A stretch of 64,000 bases of DNA, taken from positions 186,001-250,000 of the forward strand of contig JACVRA010000179.1 of assembly GCA_019828545.1 (NCBI GenBank), read 5' to 3'. The notes beneath the pieces are model-generated. The model was given only the letters and a program-made list of their open reading frames with translations. It was not told the origin of the DNA and did not search any database. Shown piece after piece: positions 22,583-34,099 of the stretch. The stretch is from Paracamarosporium sp. OC-R06-R3 (lineage: Eukaryota; Ascomycota; Dothideomycetes; Pleosporales; Didymosphaeriaceae). Position numbers and translations under genes: made by a program. How positions within the stretch are numbered: position 1 is the stretch's first letter; every line of letters begins with the position of its first letter.

Positions 22583-25421
22583 TCACATACCACCTTTTTT
22601 CCGTCGCTCTTCGGCCCGGGCTTTCCTCGCAGCAAGTACCAATGGTGCCAGCGTGTTAAGGGGCTCTGCCGTGGCGATGAACGGATGCTACGGCAAGGTC
22701 AGCTTGGATCCTTTGGTAGCCGTGTAAAAGGAGGCAAACTCACAGTGAGAAGATCATGTGCACTAGCCCGCTTGTCCGGATCGACCTTCAGGGAGAAGTG
22801 CAGGAAATCCTTGAATACAGGGGAAAGAGCTTGCTCATCCTTGATAGTAGGTGTACCGTTTGTTGCAATGAGCCACAATGCTCGCAGAGGGCTTTCGTTG
22901 AGGTACGGCGGTTCGCCTTCAATCATCTCGATGGCCATGATACCGAGAGACCAGATGTCGACCTTTCTGCCATACTCTTTCCGTGTGACTACTTCTGGGG
23001 CCATCCAGTAGGGCGTACCGACCATGGTAGTCCGCTTGTTCTGAGTCTCGCTGATCTGGGCGCAAAAGCCAAAATCGGCTGTACACATGTTAGCTCCAGC
23101 GTGATAACTGACACACAACGCCAGACTTACTCAGCTTGATGTTGCCCTCCAATGAGAGTAGGATGTTGTCGGATTTGATGTCGCGGTGAATAACGCCCTT
23201 TGAATGCAAATGTTGGAGGCCGTTCAAGGTCTGGGAAAGTTAGCCAATGTGGATCCAAGAGGAAGATGATCGTTTGTTCGTACTTCGCGGCAGACTGCTG
23301 CAATCTGTCCTTCCGACATGATGTTGAAGGTCACAACATCCGTCAGGCTGCCTCCCTCCATGTACTCCATGACTACCCACAAATCTCCACGAACCAGAAA
23401 GCTATCCATAAAGTTCACAATATTTCTGTGCTTGCTGTTCTGCATGACCAAGATCTCGTTGATGATTAGATCCTTCTTGGGCTGCTGTTCCAGGTTCATC
23501 TGTTTGATGGCCACACACTTGTTGCTCCCGACTTCATACGCAGAGAAGACGCCGCCCGATGCACCTTGGCCGATTTTGTTCAGATTTCGGTACCTCAGCG
23601 TGGGGTCTGCATTCGTGCAGATGGCATTCAGCTTGGCTACAATATCCGGCCCCTGGCTTTGTCTTGGTCTCTGTCGAGGGCGAGGCGCTGGGCCAACGCG
23701 TGCTTGCTGGGACGGGAGAGGAATGTTTTGTGGATCAGATTGCTGGGCGAACTGTTGCTGGGGCGAAGGCTGCGAAGGCGCAGGGGCTGCCGGAGCGAGG
23801 TGCGGGGGCTGCGGTTGCGGTTGCGGCTGCTTTTGGCTCAAGGCCCGTGCTAGCTGGGGCTGCTTGACGGACATGGACTGCTGTGCAGCAGCCATGGCCT
23901 GGGCCTGCTGCTGCTGGTACTGCTGGGCAGGGGACATGGTGGTCGCGCTCGATGGCGAATCAAAGCGAGGCGGCGTGCCGCCCGTTGTATTAGCCCGACT
24001 TCGCGGCGCCGAAGAGGTTCCATGCGGGCTATCTGATACGGTAGGAGGTGCAAATGCGACCTGCGGGTATTCGTTCTCTTGCCGGGGGGTCTGGACGGTC
24101 TGCTGCTGCGCCCCTGGACTGGGTGCCGACGGAGCAGGGCGACTGGGGATGAGGTTTGCAGTGGCAGCACCTGGGGGCTTTGGAGCTGGCCGGTTCGGAA
24201 TGAGGGAGCCATTTATCTGTGGGGAGAGGGGTGCGGCAACGCCAGGAGACGTGTGGCTGCGGGGGATTGGGGGAGGGGCACGTGGGTTCTCGAAGCTGTC
24301 CAGCTCATTGCGTGGGAAGCGCGGGCTCTGGGGCGGGCTGAGCAAGGGCTGGATGGTGCTGTAGCCCGAGCCTGGCGTCAAGTTCGCTTGGTAGGCATAG
24401 GCCTGGGCGGGGCCCATCTTGTCCCATATGGCGTCCTCCTCGTTCTTCTCGGCGTTGTCCTTGTAGAAGGTGACGACGTCCATGACGGCCTGGGGGTGCT
24501 GCTTCTGCTCCTGCTCGGTGATGCCATTCTGCTGCAGCATGCGTTGCCATTCCTTGGGCAGGCCCTAGAGGCGGTCAGCGAGGGCAGGGCAGGGCAGGGA
24601 GGGATCAGGATGCAGAGGAGGGGGAGGAGGAGGAGGAGAAGGAGCGGGCGGGCGGGGGGCCTCGGGGTGACACGTACCGTGAACTCGCCCGTCTCGTTGT
24701 CGATGCTGACGTGGGTGACGTGCATTGGGTTCGTGGGCGTGGAGATGGTCGGGCGGCGGGGCGAGCCGAGCATGCTGTTCATGAAGCTGGAGAAGGCGCC
24801 CTTCTTCTTGCCGCCGTCCGACTTGCGGTTCTTTGCGGCAGCGGGCTCGGCCTCGTCCGAGTAGCGCTGGCGGGGCGACTTTGTGCCGGCGTCGGAGCGC
24901 GGCGGGGTGATTGTGTCGTTCATCTTGCGGGCGAGGATGAAGCTGGCGCTCTGGCGCAGCTTGGGCGGCTTGCCCTGCTTCTTGGGGTGCTGGGGGTGCT
25001 GGGGGTGCTGGGGGTGCTGTTGCGGGGCGCTGTCGTGGGCGGCGCTGGCGGCGGGTGCGGGAGCGGGCGGGGCGCGGTGCGAGGCGATGGAGGCCGTGAT
25101 GCTCTTGTTGATGGCGGCGGCGTCGAAGGGGGCGCCGACGAGCTCGGGGGTGGTGCGCAGCGAGTGCTGGGAGCTGGCGGCCGAGTCGAGCGAGAAGGCT
25201 GGGTTGGACGTCTGGCGGCGCAGCAGCGAGGGCGGCTCTGGCTCTTTGGCGGCCAGCTGCTCGGCGCTGCGCTGCGGGTGGAAGGACGGGTACGTGGGCG
25301 CCGAGGGCGCGCGCTGGAGGGCGTGGTTGCGGGGGTTGTTGTGGTAGGAGATGGGCGGGCCCTTTGTTTTCTTCAGCAGCTTGCGCGGAGCTGAGGCCGG
25401 CGCGGGCGGTGCTGCGTCCAT
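22583..25421 (-). CDS. STE20: p21-activated protein kinase, Ste20/PAK1 type
   Basis: Five exons on the minus strand: 25421-24678, 24564-23284, 23230-23131, 23078-22744 and 22687-22583 (854 aa). A CRIB/p21-binding domain ends exon 1 and continues in exon 2 ([26 protein letters not shown]). No PH domain precedes it, which favours Ste20/PAK1 over Cla4. The kinase domain spans about 573-824. It has the Gly loop GQGASGGV, catalytic Lys602 in VAIK, HRD with Asp692, and TDFGFCAQ with Asp710 rebuilt across an intron. The activation loop and APE follow. The tail ends [12 protein letters not shown]. It acts below Cdc42/Rac in mating, invasive growth and polarity MAPK signalling. The region between CRIB and kinase is Pro/Gln-rich. 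The open frame extends upstream of the chosen ATG; 25421 is preferred because [17 protein letters not shown] looks like a normal PAK start. Confidence 0.94.
24984..25020. repeat. In-frame 9-bp tandem repeat in the PAK gene
   Basis: About four copies of a 9-bp unit, encoding repeated His-Pro-Gln in the disordered N-terminal part of the kinase. A likely site of length polymorphism. Confidence 0.85.
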
Positions 25422-27740
25422 GAGGGACGGCGGGCTCGATCCTGCTGCGGCTGGGGCGACACAGGCAGAGCAGCGGTTGCAGATGCAAAGGAGACGCTCT
25501 GCGAATGATGCACGGACAGCACATTTACCCACGGCGAGTCCTGGCGAGTCCTGGCGAGTCCTGGCACGTCTGCTGCTGTTCCCTGCACCGCCCACAGCAC
25601 CCCCAGCACCATGCTCCACCATCGTCATCCGCCTGCCGGCCACCCTACGCCCTCGGCTCCCTCCTCTGCCACCGAGCCTTGCGTCTGCGTCTGCGTTTCA
25701 ACGCCCGACCGCCGAGTCAGCCGCCCGCCAACAGGCCGTTGCGCCGCCCGCCACAGCGCGACACTGGCGCCAGCCTGCGACTCGTTTGACAGACAAGCTC
25801 CTCCAACGCTGCGTTTCCTTTTGCTGCACCCCTCACGTGTTCGCTCTATGCGCCGTACCACCGTGCCAGGCGAGATTGCGGCCCGCCTTGTCTCTCCGCC
25901 ATGCTCAACACCGTCGCCTGCCCACGACAGCTCCAATTTCGGGCCAACGCTCTTTTGGCGCTGCTTGGCTCTCCGACAGGCACCGTGTCACCTCACCGGA
26001 GTGAAGCTGCCTGCCAGCCATTCATAAACCCTCCTGTGCAACCGCCCGACACACCACAAAAGCAACCACCGCCTCTGACGTGAAACGCGCTATACAGACG
26101 CCACCGCGACCGTCGGGCTCCCAGTTGCACAGGAACCACATGAGCGTACAGTCAGACAATCTCTCGTACCAAACAAGCAAAACATCGAGTTACAGACGCT
26201 CCCCTCGCATCGTAGAAACTTAAGCGAGATTCGAGACGCATCGCACAGGACTGCCCGCTCCTCGCTCTGCGCAACCAACACGAGAACAACGTGGCCTGCC
26301 GGGAACGTCAGCCACATCCATCCAGTTGGATGTCTCTTGTCTGGAAGAGTCGACAGAAATTTCTGCGCCCGGGGTAGCGTCCCACGGTTGCTGGGAAGGA
26401 TCGCAACAAGCATCATCCCTCCCTCGGCGGCTGCGGCTCCCTTACCGTGGGCGACTGCCCGTCACCACGCTGCACCGCACCACGGACAAAATTAGGTGGG
26501 GTGCTGATCGATCGTTGCGCCGGATTGCGACCATGGTGAATAAAGTTCGTCTAGCTTACCTGTTTGCAGCTTCCGAGCCCTACGTCCAACGCTAGCATGC
26601 GGTTATATCCGCAAATAATCAGCGAACACCCTCCGAACCAGCACGTGTTTCTCCTGAAAATTCACTCTGCGTTTCTATTAGAAATCCTGGCGTAACCCGA
26701 ACCACACCATTTCGCCATGGAATGTCTCGTGCTGGGCTATTGTTCAGAAAAGTCCCACCGGACTAAGTTAGAGTCGTGCGCCGTACAGTACGTTTCACCA
26801 CTTCGCACGATCTCCGCGTGGCTGCGAGCCTTTCCACAATTGGCCTTCGTTGTCGTCTACGTCACAACAAACTACCAATTTGTGCAATTGTGTAAACTTC
26901 CAGCGCGCCTTCCCCAAAGGAGGCATCCTTTTATAGTCGCCACCTCCAATGTCCGCTTCATTATTGACATATCCGTCCGAAAGGTCCGGCCCTCCTCTCG
27001 CATAGAAGTATATTTTCTTGGTTTGCACCTACTATCATCGAAAAGCGTATCAACGAAACTGTGACACCGCACACATCTTCGAACCGTGGCAACAAGCAAC
27101 GCGTAGTCTCGCCCCTTGTATCACTTCCATACCATCGTGGCACAAGCAAACTCATCATCGAAACCTAACTTGCCTCATTCTGATTATTCGATAAAACCCC
27201 ATTTTCCTCATGCCCGCCACTTCGCTCTAGTTGCTATTGCAAATTGTTCGATAATATGGCGTTTTTTTTTAGGGTATTATACGCGATATGTATAGACGGT
27301 ACACTACGCTCGACGACCCCGGAGTCCAGCTGCTTTAACGCGGTATTTCCTCCAATGGAAGTAGGACCTAGATCTTCATGCAGGGCCTCCGCGGGAGCAT
27401 ACTCGCACCCCACTTTGCTATGTCAACGCGGTACGCCGTTGACTACAAGCGGTCCAAGGACTCTGGGTACAAGAGTTCGCGCATAGATTCCGTCCTGTGT
27501 TTCTTAGGGAACTCTAAAAGCTGATTCACTCATAGTTGATGTCCACGTTTGTAACGTTCGAACACCACAGCTAATTGACTCGTAGTCGATGTCTGCAACG
27601 TTTCGACTATCACATCCACGAGCCCAGACAATTCACCCACTTTATCTTCCACCATGCACACTCCTACAGAATCTTATCAACGGAACCAGAATAATTCATG
27701 ATCCTACACCACCTTTCCAATCCCCCTCCCCCACCTACAC
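25422..27740. other. Long intergenic region upstream of the PAK gene
   Basis: This 2.3-kb stretch lies between the PAK start codon and the transketolase stop codon; both genes are on the minus strand. The part nearest the PAK gene is GC-rich with long overlapping frames on both strands (25351-26027), which I read as compositional by-products. The rest should hold a long promoter/5' UTR and the transketolase 3' UTR. No gene is supported. Confidence 0.5.
25533..25562. repeat. Three tandem copies of a 10-bp unit
   Basis: Three perfect copies of GGCGAGTCCT, 110-140 bp upstream of the PAK start codon, probably in the 5' UTR or core promoter. Confidence 0.9.
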
Positions 27741-30077
27741 CTACACCTCGACAAACTCCCCCCTCCCAACCTTCCCCTCCTTGAAGTCTTTCACAAACCG
27801 CTCGACCCTCTCCGCCATCCCCTCAGTCGTATACCCAAAGTGCTGATAGATGTACTTCCCCGGCAAACTATGGCCGTACCCCCTCATGTTGAGCCCGGCA
27901 TCCGCCCAGCGCTCCCACCCCAGCGAAACATACGGCTCGATGACGACAGCGGGGATGCCCTCGTGCCGCCGCAGCACCTCCCTCTGGTACCCCAGCGGCT
28001 GCTCGCGGAACAGCTTGTGGCAGGGGAAGCTGACGACGCGGGCTGTGATGGCGTATTTCTCCGCGAGAGCGTCTGCGACGGCAACGGGGAAGGAGAGCTC
28101 TGCGCCCGCCGAGATGAGCGTGACGTCCGCGGCTTTTTCTTCACGCAGTACGTACGCGCCCTTCGCGACGCCCGCGCGGCTCGTCAGGCCCGGGAGTTGC
28201 GGGATGGCGTGTCTGCTCACGCTGAGCATGCTGGGCCCGCCGTCATACTCGATGGCGCGCTTCCACGCGCCGGCCACTTCCTCGCTGTCGCCCGGCCGCA
28301 TGTACTCCATGTTTGGCATTGCGCGGTAGAGGGCCGCGAGCTCGACGGGCTGGTGCGTGGGGCCGTCTTCGCCGGCGCCGATGCTGTCGTGCGTCGCGAC
28401 GTGTATGACCTTCAGCTTCTGGAGGGCGCCCATGCGCACGGCGGGCGCGGCGTAGAGGTAGAACATGAAGAAGGTGCTTGTGATCGGGATGATTGTGCGG
28501 GGCGCGTACGCCGCGAGCCCGTTCGCAATGGCCGCCATGACGTGCTCTCTGATGCCGTAGTGCATGTATCGCCCCTGGTAGCTGCCCTGCTTCCCGGAGA
28601 TGGGCTTGAGGTCTGGCGGGTTGAAGATCTCGTAGTCAGGCCATGTCATGTTGACGCTGGGCGTGAGGTCTGCGGTGCCGACTAGGAAGGTAGGGCACTC
28701 GGCGAAGATCTTGCCTACAACGAGGTTGTTTGATTTCCGTGAGGGTGTTGGGTCTGACGGGAAGGACGAGGGGATCATGGACGCCCAGTTCTCGGGCAGT
28801 TTGCCGGCCATACGGTCTTTGAATGTCTTTGCTAGATCGGGGTATTCCTTCGTGTACCGTGCGAGGAGGTCGTTCCACTCTTTGACGTGCTTCTCTCCAC
28901 GGGCGGGGATGTCCTCGTAGAATTTCTTCACTTTGTCTGGGATGTGGAAGACTTTCTCGGTATCCCAACCGTATGCCTTTTTCATGGCCGCGACGTTATC
29001 CTTCCCCAGAGGTGCGCCGTGCGAGACAGCTTGCCCAGCTACCGCTGAGCCGACACCGATAATAGAACGCACATTGATGAAAAGGGGCTTCGAGCGGTTC
29101 GGATCGCGGCCTTTTTCCAGCGCAGCCACAATACCTTCTACATCGTTCACGCCATCATGCACGTCGATGACTTCCCAGCCACACGCCTCCATCTTCTTGT
29201 TTACATCTTCGGTATTCGTGAGGTCGACGGACCCATCGCAGGTAATCTGATTATTATCATATACGACCGTAAGATTATTAAGTCTGAGATGGCCGGCATA
29301 ACTCAAAGCTTCGCAGCCCACGCCCTCTGAAAGACGACGCCATTAGTCATCGATTCCCCCAGCAGCAGATACGTACCCTGTAAACACGCGTCCCCAATCG
29401 AGCACCAAGTGTGATTATTCACCACCTCGAATCCCGGTCGATTAAACGTCGCAGCCAAATGCTTAGTCGCAATCGCCAGGCCCACGGCGTTCGAAATACC
29501 CTGTCCCAACGGCCCAGTCGTGAGCTCGATGCCCTCGTGCTCGATTTCAGGGTGTCCTGGACACAGACTATCCGGGCGCTCGGAGTGGTATGATAGCAGT
29601 TGTTCCCACGTCATGGCCTTGTAGCCAGATAGATAGAGATTGGTATACTGAAAAAGGCATGTATGTCCTACGGCTCATTAGCTCGCCCGCAAACAATGTT
29701 ATCAAGCGCCCGCAGCTCACCGTTCGAGAGCACAAATCTATCCCTGTTGAACCACTCCGGTGAATGCGGCGCATACCTCATGGCGTATTTCCAGAGCGCG
29801 ACGCCAAACGCTGCCATGCCGATTGCGCCGCCGGGATGGCCTGAAACTGTTAGCAAAGACACTGAACTGAACCAGGGGAGTGGTAATATCTACCCATGCC
29901 AAACTGCTGGCAGAGATCTGCAATCAAGAGCCTGAAACTCTGCAGCACAAGCTGTACATCGTCCTTGCTCGTGTGCTTCGGCGCCGAGGGCTTCGCTTCT
30001 TCTTTCAAGAGCCCGTTGACAGCAGCTTTGCCGTACGCCGTAGACCCGTTGGCGTTCCGCATTTGTACATCAGCCAT
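27741..30077 (-). CDS. Transketolase-family enzyme, dihydroxyacetone-synthase type
   Basis: Four exons on the minus strand: 30077-29894, 29840-29721, 29667-29377 and 29326-27741 (726 aa). The junctions rebuild QFGMG-HPGGAIGMAAFGVA, FVLSNG-HTCLFQYTNLY and GDACLQ-EGVGCEALSY. The thiamine-diphosphate motif runs from Gly193-Asp194 to the downstream YDNNQ. The pyrimidine and C-terminal domains follow (YGIREHVMAAIANG, THDSIGAGEDGPTHQP). It should move a two-carbon ketol unit between sugar phosphates. HPGGAIGMAA and CPGHPEIEHEGIE resemble dihydroxyacetone synthases of methylotrophic yeasts more than the standard transketolase HPGAPMG pattern. The C-terminus (GEFVEV) has no peroxisomal SKL-like signal, so a cytosolic site is likely. 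Introns are about 50 nt. Confidence 0.92.
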
Positions 30078-30747
30078 GCTGGTAGATGCTGTCTTGCTCT
30101 CAAGTATGCAATAGACTGGACAGTGTACTTATCTATAAGACAGACAAGAACAAGAGAGCTGTGAAGTATAATACAGACATCATACTGACCGCGGAGCTTC
30201 AAGCACATATACCTACCTCAACCGACGTCAATATATGATTCTCAAAGCAGTGTCTGGAGCCGCTATTTGCCGCTCTACGGATTACCGCATCGGGAGCTTC
30301 ATCTCCACACGCGTGAGCGGCGATGCGGGGGATACTCCAAAACCCGGGGGCGCGGTCCGCGTGAATCCAATGCTCTCCCACAATGCCATGTCGATCACCA
30401 GTGGCGATGTTAGCGTCCGGATCTCGTGATTGGTCAGGCTGTTGGCTCGGTTCTTGATCACCGATGCCTCACGGGGTACCGCATGTTGGCGATTTGAAAG
30501 ACTTGCGATTGTCAGGCTGGATATTCTGAATATCATTTGAGAAGACATGATTCATAAATCGTATACACTGGTATCAAACCCATTTCCAGTTGACCAATCG
30601 CTTTCAGAAACGTCCAAAGAGATAACCCGTTCGCTAATGCAGTACGTATCCGTACGAATTCTGGTATCGTGCAATAAACAGACAATGCATAATCATTAGT
30701 TCGCTGGAGATGGTCGGTACACTCGTAGTGCTCCTTCTCCTGAAACC
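30078..30747. other. Intergenic: transketolase promoter and BTB-gene 3' flank
   Basis: No gene is supported. Short frames on both strands (for example 30235-30548) have no recognisable features. Confidence 0.5.
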
Positions 30748-33692
30748 TTACAAATTTCCGATGACAACCATAAATCTGAGCTTGCCATCACCCTTCTTTC
30801 CAGGGATGCCATCTTCTGGAGCGGTAGCCTCCACGGCCCCTCCACTTAGTGCAACTTCGTCCAGCATCAGGGTACTGCTCTTCCAACCCCAGCTTTGGCT
30901 GAAGTTGAACCGATCCGGTGCACTCTCGTAGATGCTCAGCATCCTACCACCCTTGGAGGGACTGTAGATCTTGAAATAAGTCTTGATGGTTGGACGAGCA
31001 TCCACGTACGTTGGCAGGGTCGGGACCGCTGCACGAGCCTTACGCTGCGCTGACAGCGAGGGGTTCGGGTACGAGATAGGAACATCGTCGTCGTCGTCAT
31101 CATCAGAGTCATCAGACGGGTTATCCGAAGGAGCCTCCATCGTCAAGGGGAAAAAAGGCGAATCCGCAGGGCCTTCGCCGTCTGTCGGCGATGTGATAGG
31201 GAACTGGAATTGTGAATGGCCTCTTGTGGACGGTAGACGAGGAACGGTGCCACTTCTACGACCAGCTAGCGAGCCGGGCGAAAAGAGAGGGTTTCGAGAC
31301 CCTGTAGACACCAGGGTGCCATCTGGATCGCCTCCGCTGCCGCTGGTATCCTCGTCGTTTGCGTTGTCTGCGGGCGGAGCACGGCCACTTCGGCGGCGCT
31401 CTCTTCGTTCACTACGCAGCAACATCTCCCTTTCAAGCTGTCCGATTCTCTCATCAACCGTTCCTGCGTTTTGCTGGCTGACGCCGTTCGCGTGAGGATT
31501 ATCGTCCACCTCTCGCTCCTTGGCACGATGAAGATACACCCCCAGCTGCACGTTCTTGGCTGATCTGACCTTTTGGATGTAGATGTTCCACAATGAACCC
31601 GCGTATGATACAGTCCGTGAGTAGACTCGCTTCTTTTCCTTCAAGAAGCGAGGGTTCGGGAACTCGGCAGCAAAGCGGAATGGAGGGAATTCGGTATAAG
31701 CGATAGGTTTTGGCTGGCCAGCATTACTCCCGCCAGCCGATATCGGTCGGCCATGATCAGTTCTCGTGTTTGGATTTGCCATTGTGCCTGGCGACGAGGC
31801 GAAATCAGTAGCCCACTGGGCGTCCTCTGGCTGTATCGTTGCTGACAACCGCGTTGCGTGACGTTGGAACGAGCTTGAAGTAGTAACGACAGGATCCGCG
31901 CCATTGCCCAAGACAATGTTACAGTCTGAACTTGGTATCCAAAATTTCCGTGGCTTGCCGTTACCGTCCCAGCTACCTGATTCCCAATCGTGTTCCTGAT
32001 CACTGTCGGGGCTTTGACCAGCCGCTTTTTGTTTGCCCTTGGACGAGTTGTAGCCTTCCGATTTGGTGCCTGCGTTTACCGTAGCCGGCTCCGGTGGCTG
32101 TTGGCACAGACCCAACTCTTGCGAGGAATCATCTGTATTCAGCACCTTTTGGCGGAGTGCCAGTTGTTGCCACAGAGCATTAGAAATGACCTTGTCTGGT
32201 ATGACAGGCAGTCCAAACACGTCGCGTGCCTTTCGGATGAACTCTAATTGCTCGAAATCCATGTGAACGTAGTGAATGCCCTCGTCCAGCAATACCAGGA
32301 TGCGTTCGATGTCGGTATCAGTGTATAGAGCAAGCCAGTCGCTCTGTGCATCGGTACCGGATTGCTGTAACGTGAGTGCATCCTGGCGGTAAACACCACC
32401 AAAGCGGACAGCAGTCAACGAAGATGCGCCAGGAACTTTTGGAATTGGCCTCTGGCCTCGCTGTATCAATCTAGCATCGACCGCAGTTTGGCGTAGTCTT
32501 CGGTCCAGAAGACGTTTCGCTAGCACCCAGCGATCCCACTCGCTGTCCACGTAGAAGCCGTCCGACGCCACCAATTCCCGTATGATGTCGCCGGGCATAC
32601 CGTCCCAGAACTTCAGCGGCATCTCCCAGCCGTTGCGGCTCAGCATGGCTTTGGCAGATTCCAAGATGCGGTCTCCAGAGCGGCCATAGTAGTTGGACGT
32701 GACCAAGCGGATCAAAGGTCCTAGGAGCTCAGGTGTCATCTGACGCAATATGGACTCGATTGACGCATCGATCAGGTCCTGCATTTCCAGCCAGCAGCCC
32801 GTCGCGAACAGGCCGATAGCCTCGACATCGCACTCTTTCGAGATATCCACGCCATACAGCCGTTTGATGGCCAGCTCAAACGCTGCCTGCGTGATATTGT
32901 TGTCGATGTCTTCAGGATATAGCTTCACCTCCCTCGACTGGCTCTCAATCCAGGGCTCCGAAAGAGCAGTGGTGAAGAACGGGGCGCGATCGAGGATCAA
33001 GCGGTGCAGGTTGTATCTCTGGCCAAATGCAATGACGGTGATGTCCGAGTGTCGACCTTCGAGCAGGCCGCGCGTGTATAGGTGGTCGGGGAGGGTCAAG
33101 GACTCGCTCGACGCTATAGCAGTCAACAGCCAGTACAACAGGATGCGAAGGGTTCTTTGTTACCTCGCATATACAGCGGCCCGCTCGCCTGATTGTAGGA
33201 GGGGGCGCGCGAGGTCGGCATGGTATCATTCCCAGCAAAGAGGCGGCTGAGGGTTGTGAGGGTCGTGTATTCACGGCCGCGAGTGTCCCTAGAGGGTTTA
33301 TTGTCTGGCGGAGTCGTGGGGTCGTCGGTGGCCTTTTGTGCGCTGGGTATCCGGGTGCTGAACTGCACAATGGGCGGCGGCGGGTCCTCTGAGACTCTCG
33401 TCCTCTGGGTGCGTTTCATGTTTGCGATAGTCGCGAGCGTGGCCAGCGGGCGTGAGGAGCTCGAGGGCGAGATACTGCCCGCATGGGGTGTGGGGTTGTC
33501 GAGCGTGTGCCGCTCCGGCGATCCTTCAGGTAACACGGTGGAGGGCCCAGCAGAGAAGAGGCTCGCGCGGGGAGTGCCGTTGGCCGCTTCGTCGTCGGCT
33601 AGCTGGGACCAGGGCTGGTCGCGTTGGATCTCTGGCGGCGACGCATGATGGCGATTGGCGTCCTCGTGCTCGCCTGCGACAGGCGTGGTCAT
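30748..33692 (-). CDS. BTB/POZ-domain protein, fungal germ-cell-less-like
   Basis: Two exons on the minus strand, 33692-33164 and 33113-30748 (964 aa), with a 50-nt intron (GTAACA..ATAG). The first ~180 residues are disordered. A BTB/POZ domain follows at about 185-300 (LLEGRHSDITVIAFGQRYNL, HRLILDRAPFF), then a BACK-like helical region. After a Ser/Gly/Asp-rich linker, a conserved-looking beta-rich block (FRFAAEFPNPRFLKEKKRVY, SYAGSLWNIYIQKV) resembles a MATH/TRAF-like fold and resumes at the C-terminus (TYFKIYSPSKGGRMLSIYES). BTB proteins often act as Cullin-3 substrate adaptors; that role is inference here. The two halves of the C-terminal domain are separated by a ~200-residue disordered insertion with an Asp tract. 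It is divergent from COX15. Confidence 0.88.
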
Positions 33693-34099
33693 GGTCGGGG
33701 CGAGAGGTGAGCCTGACGCATGAGGGACGCGATGTGCGTGGGCGCAGAACTAGCGGCTGTTGGCGGGGTACGGGCTATCACGCAGGCTTCGGGGGAGACG
33801 CAGCGGGCGGTGGGTGATAAGAAGAAGGGATGCCATGGGCCTGTGAAAAGCGGGGAGGGCAGCGCGCCCAGGCGGCGGCGTCATTGCAGCTCTGGTCTGG
33901 TGGACGCTGATCTCGCGGAGGGCAGGCGTGTGATGCTGCCTAGGCGCGCGGCCACAGTTGCCGCCCCGGGCAAGGTGCGACGGTCCCTGCAGGGTGCGCC
34001 CACCGGCTCGGCAGCGCCCCAGCAGCCGCGCCGCCGTCGAACCACCGCAGACGACTTTGTAAGAAAAGCCGGCGTGCCTCTTCACACGCCGCATCGACA
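33693..34099. promoter_or_regulatory. Divergent promoter region BTB gene / COX15
   Basis: A 407-bp GC-rich spacer between two divergent start codons must hold both promoters. No specific element is evident. Confidence 0.5.

Noticed and set aside
23318..24864. Long plus-strand frames (348 and 261 codons) opposite the PAK gene
   Set aside because: Antisense by-products of a GC-rich, low-complexity coding exon; translations are Gly/Cys/Trp-rich repeats.
25421..25643. N-terminal extension of the PAK protein from an upstream ATG
   Set aside because: The added residues are low-complexity and include a Cys-rich stretch unlike PAK N-termini; [10 protein letters not shown] is the plausible start.
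25351..26027. Plus-strand frames of 217 and 138 codons upstream of the PAK gene
   Set aside because: Pro/Arg-rich translations with no domain, in a GC-rich promoter/5' UTR.
27840..28685. 281-codon plus-strand frame opposite the transketolase
   Set aside because: Exact antisense of a conserved coding exon with strong third-position GC bias.
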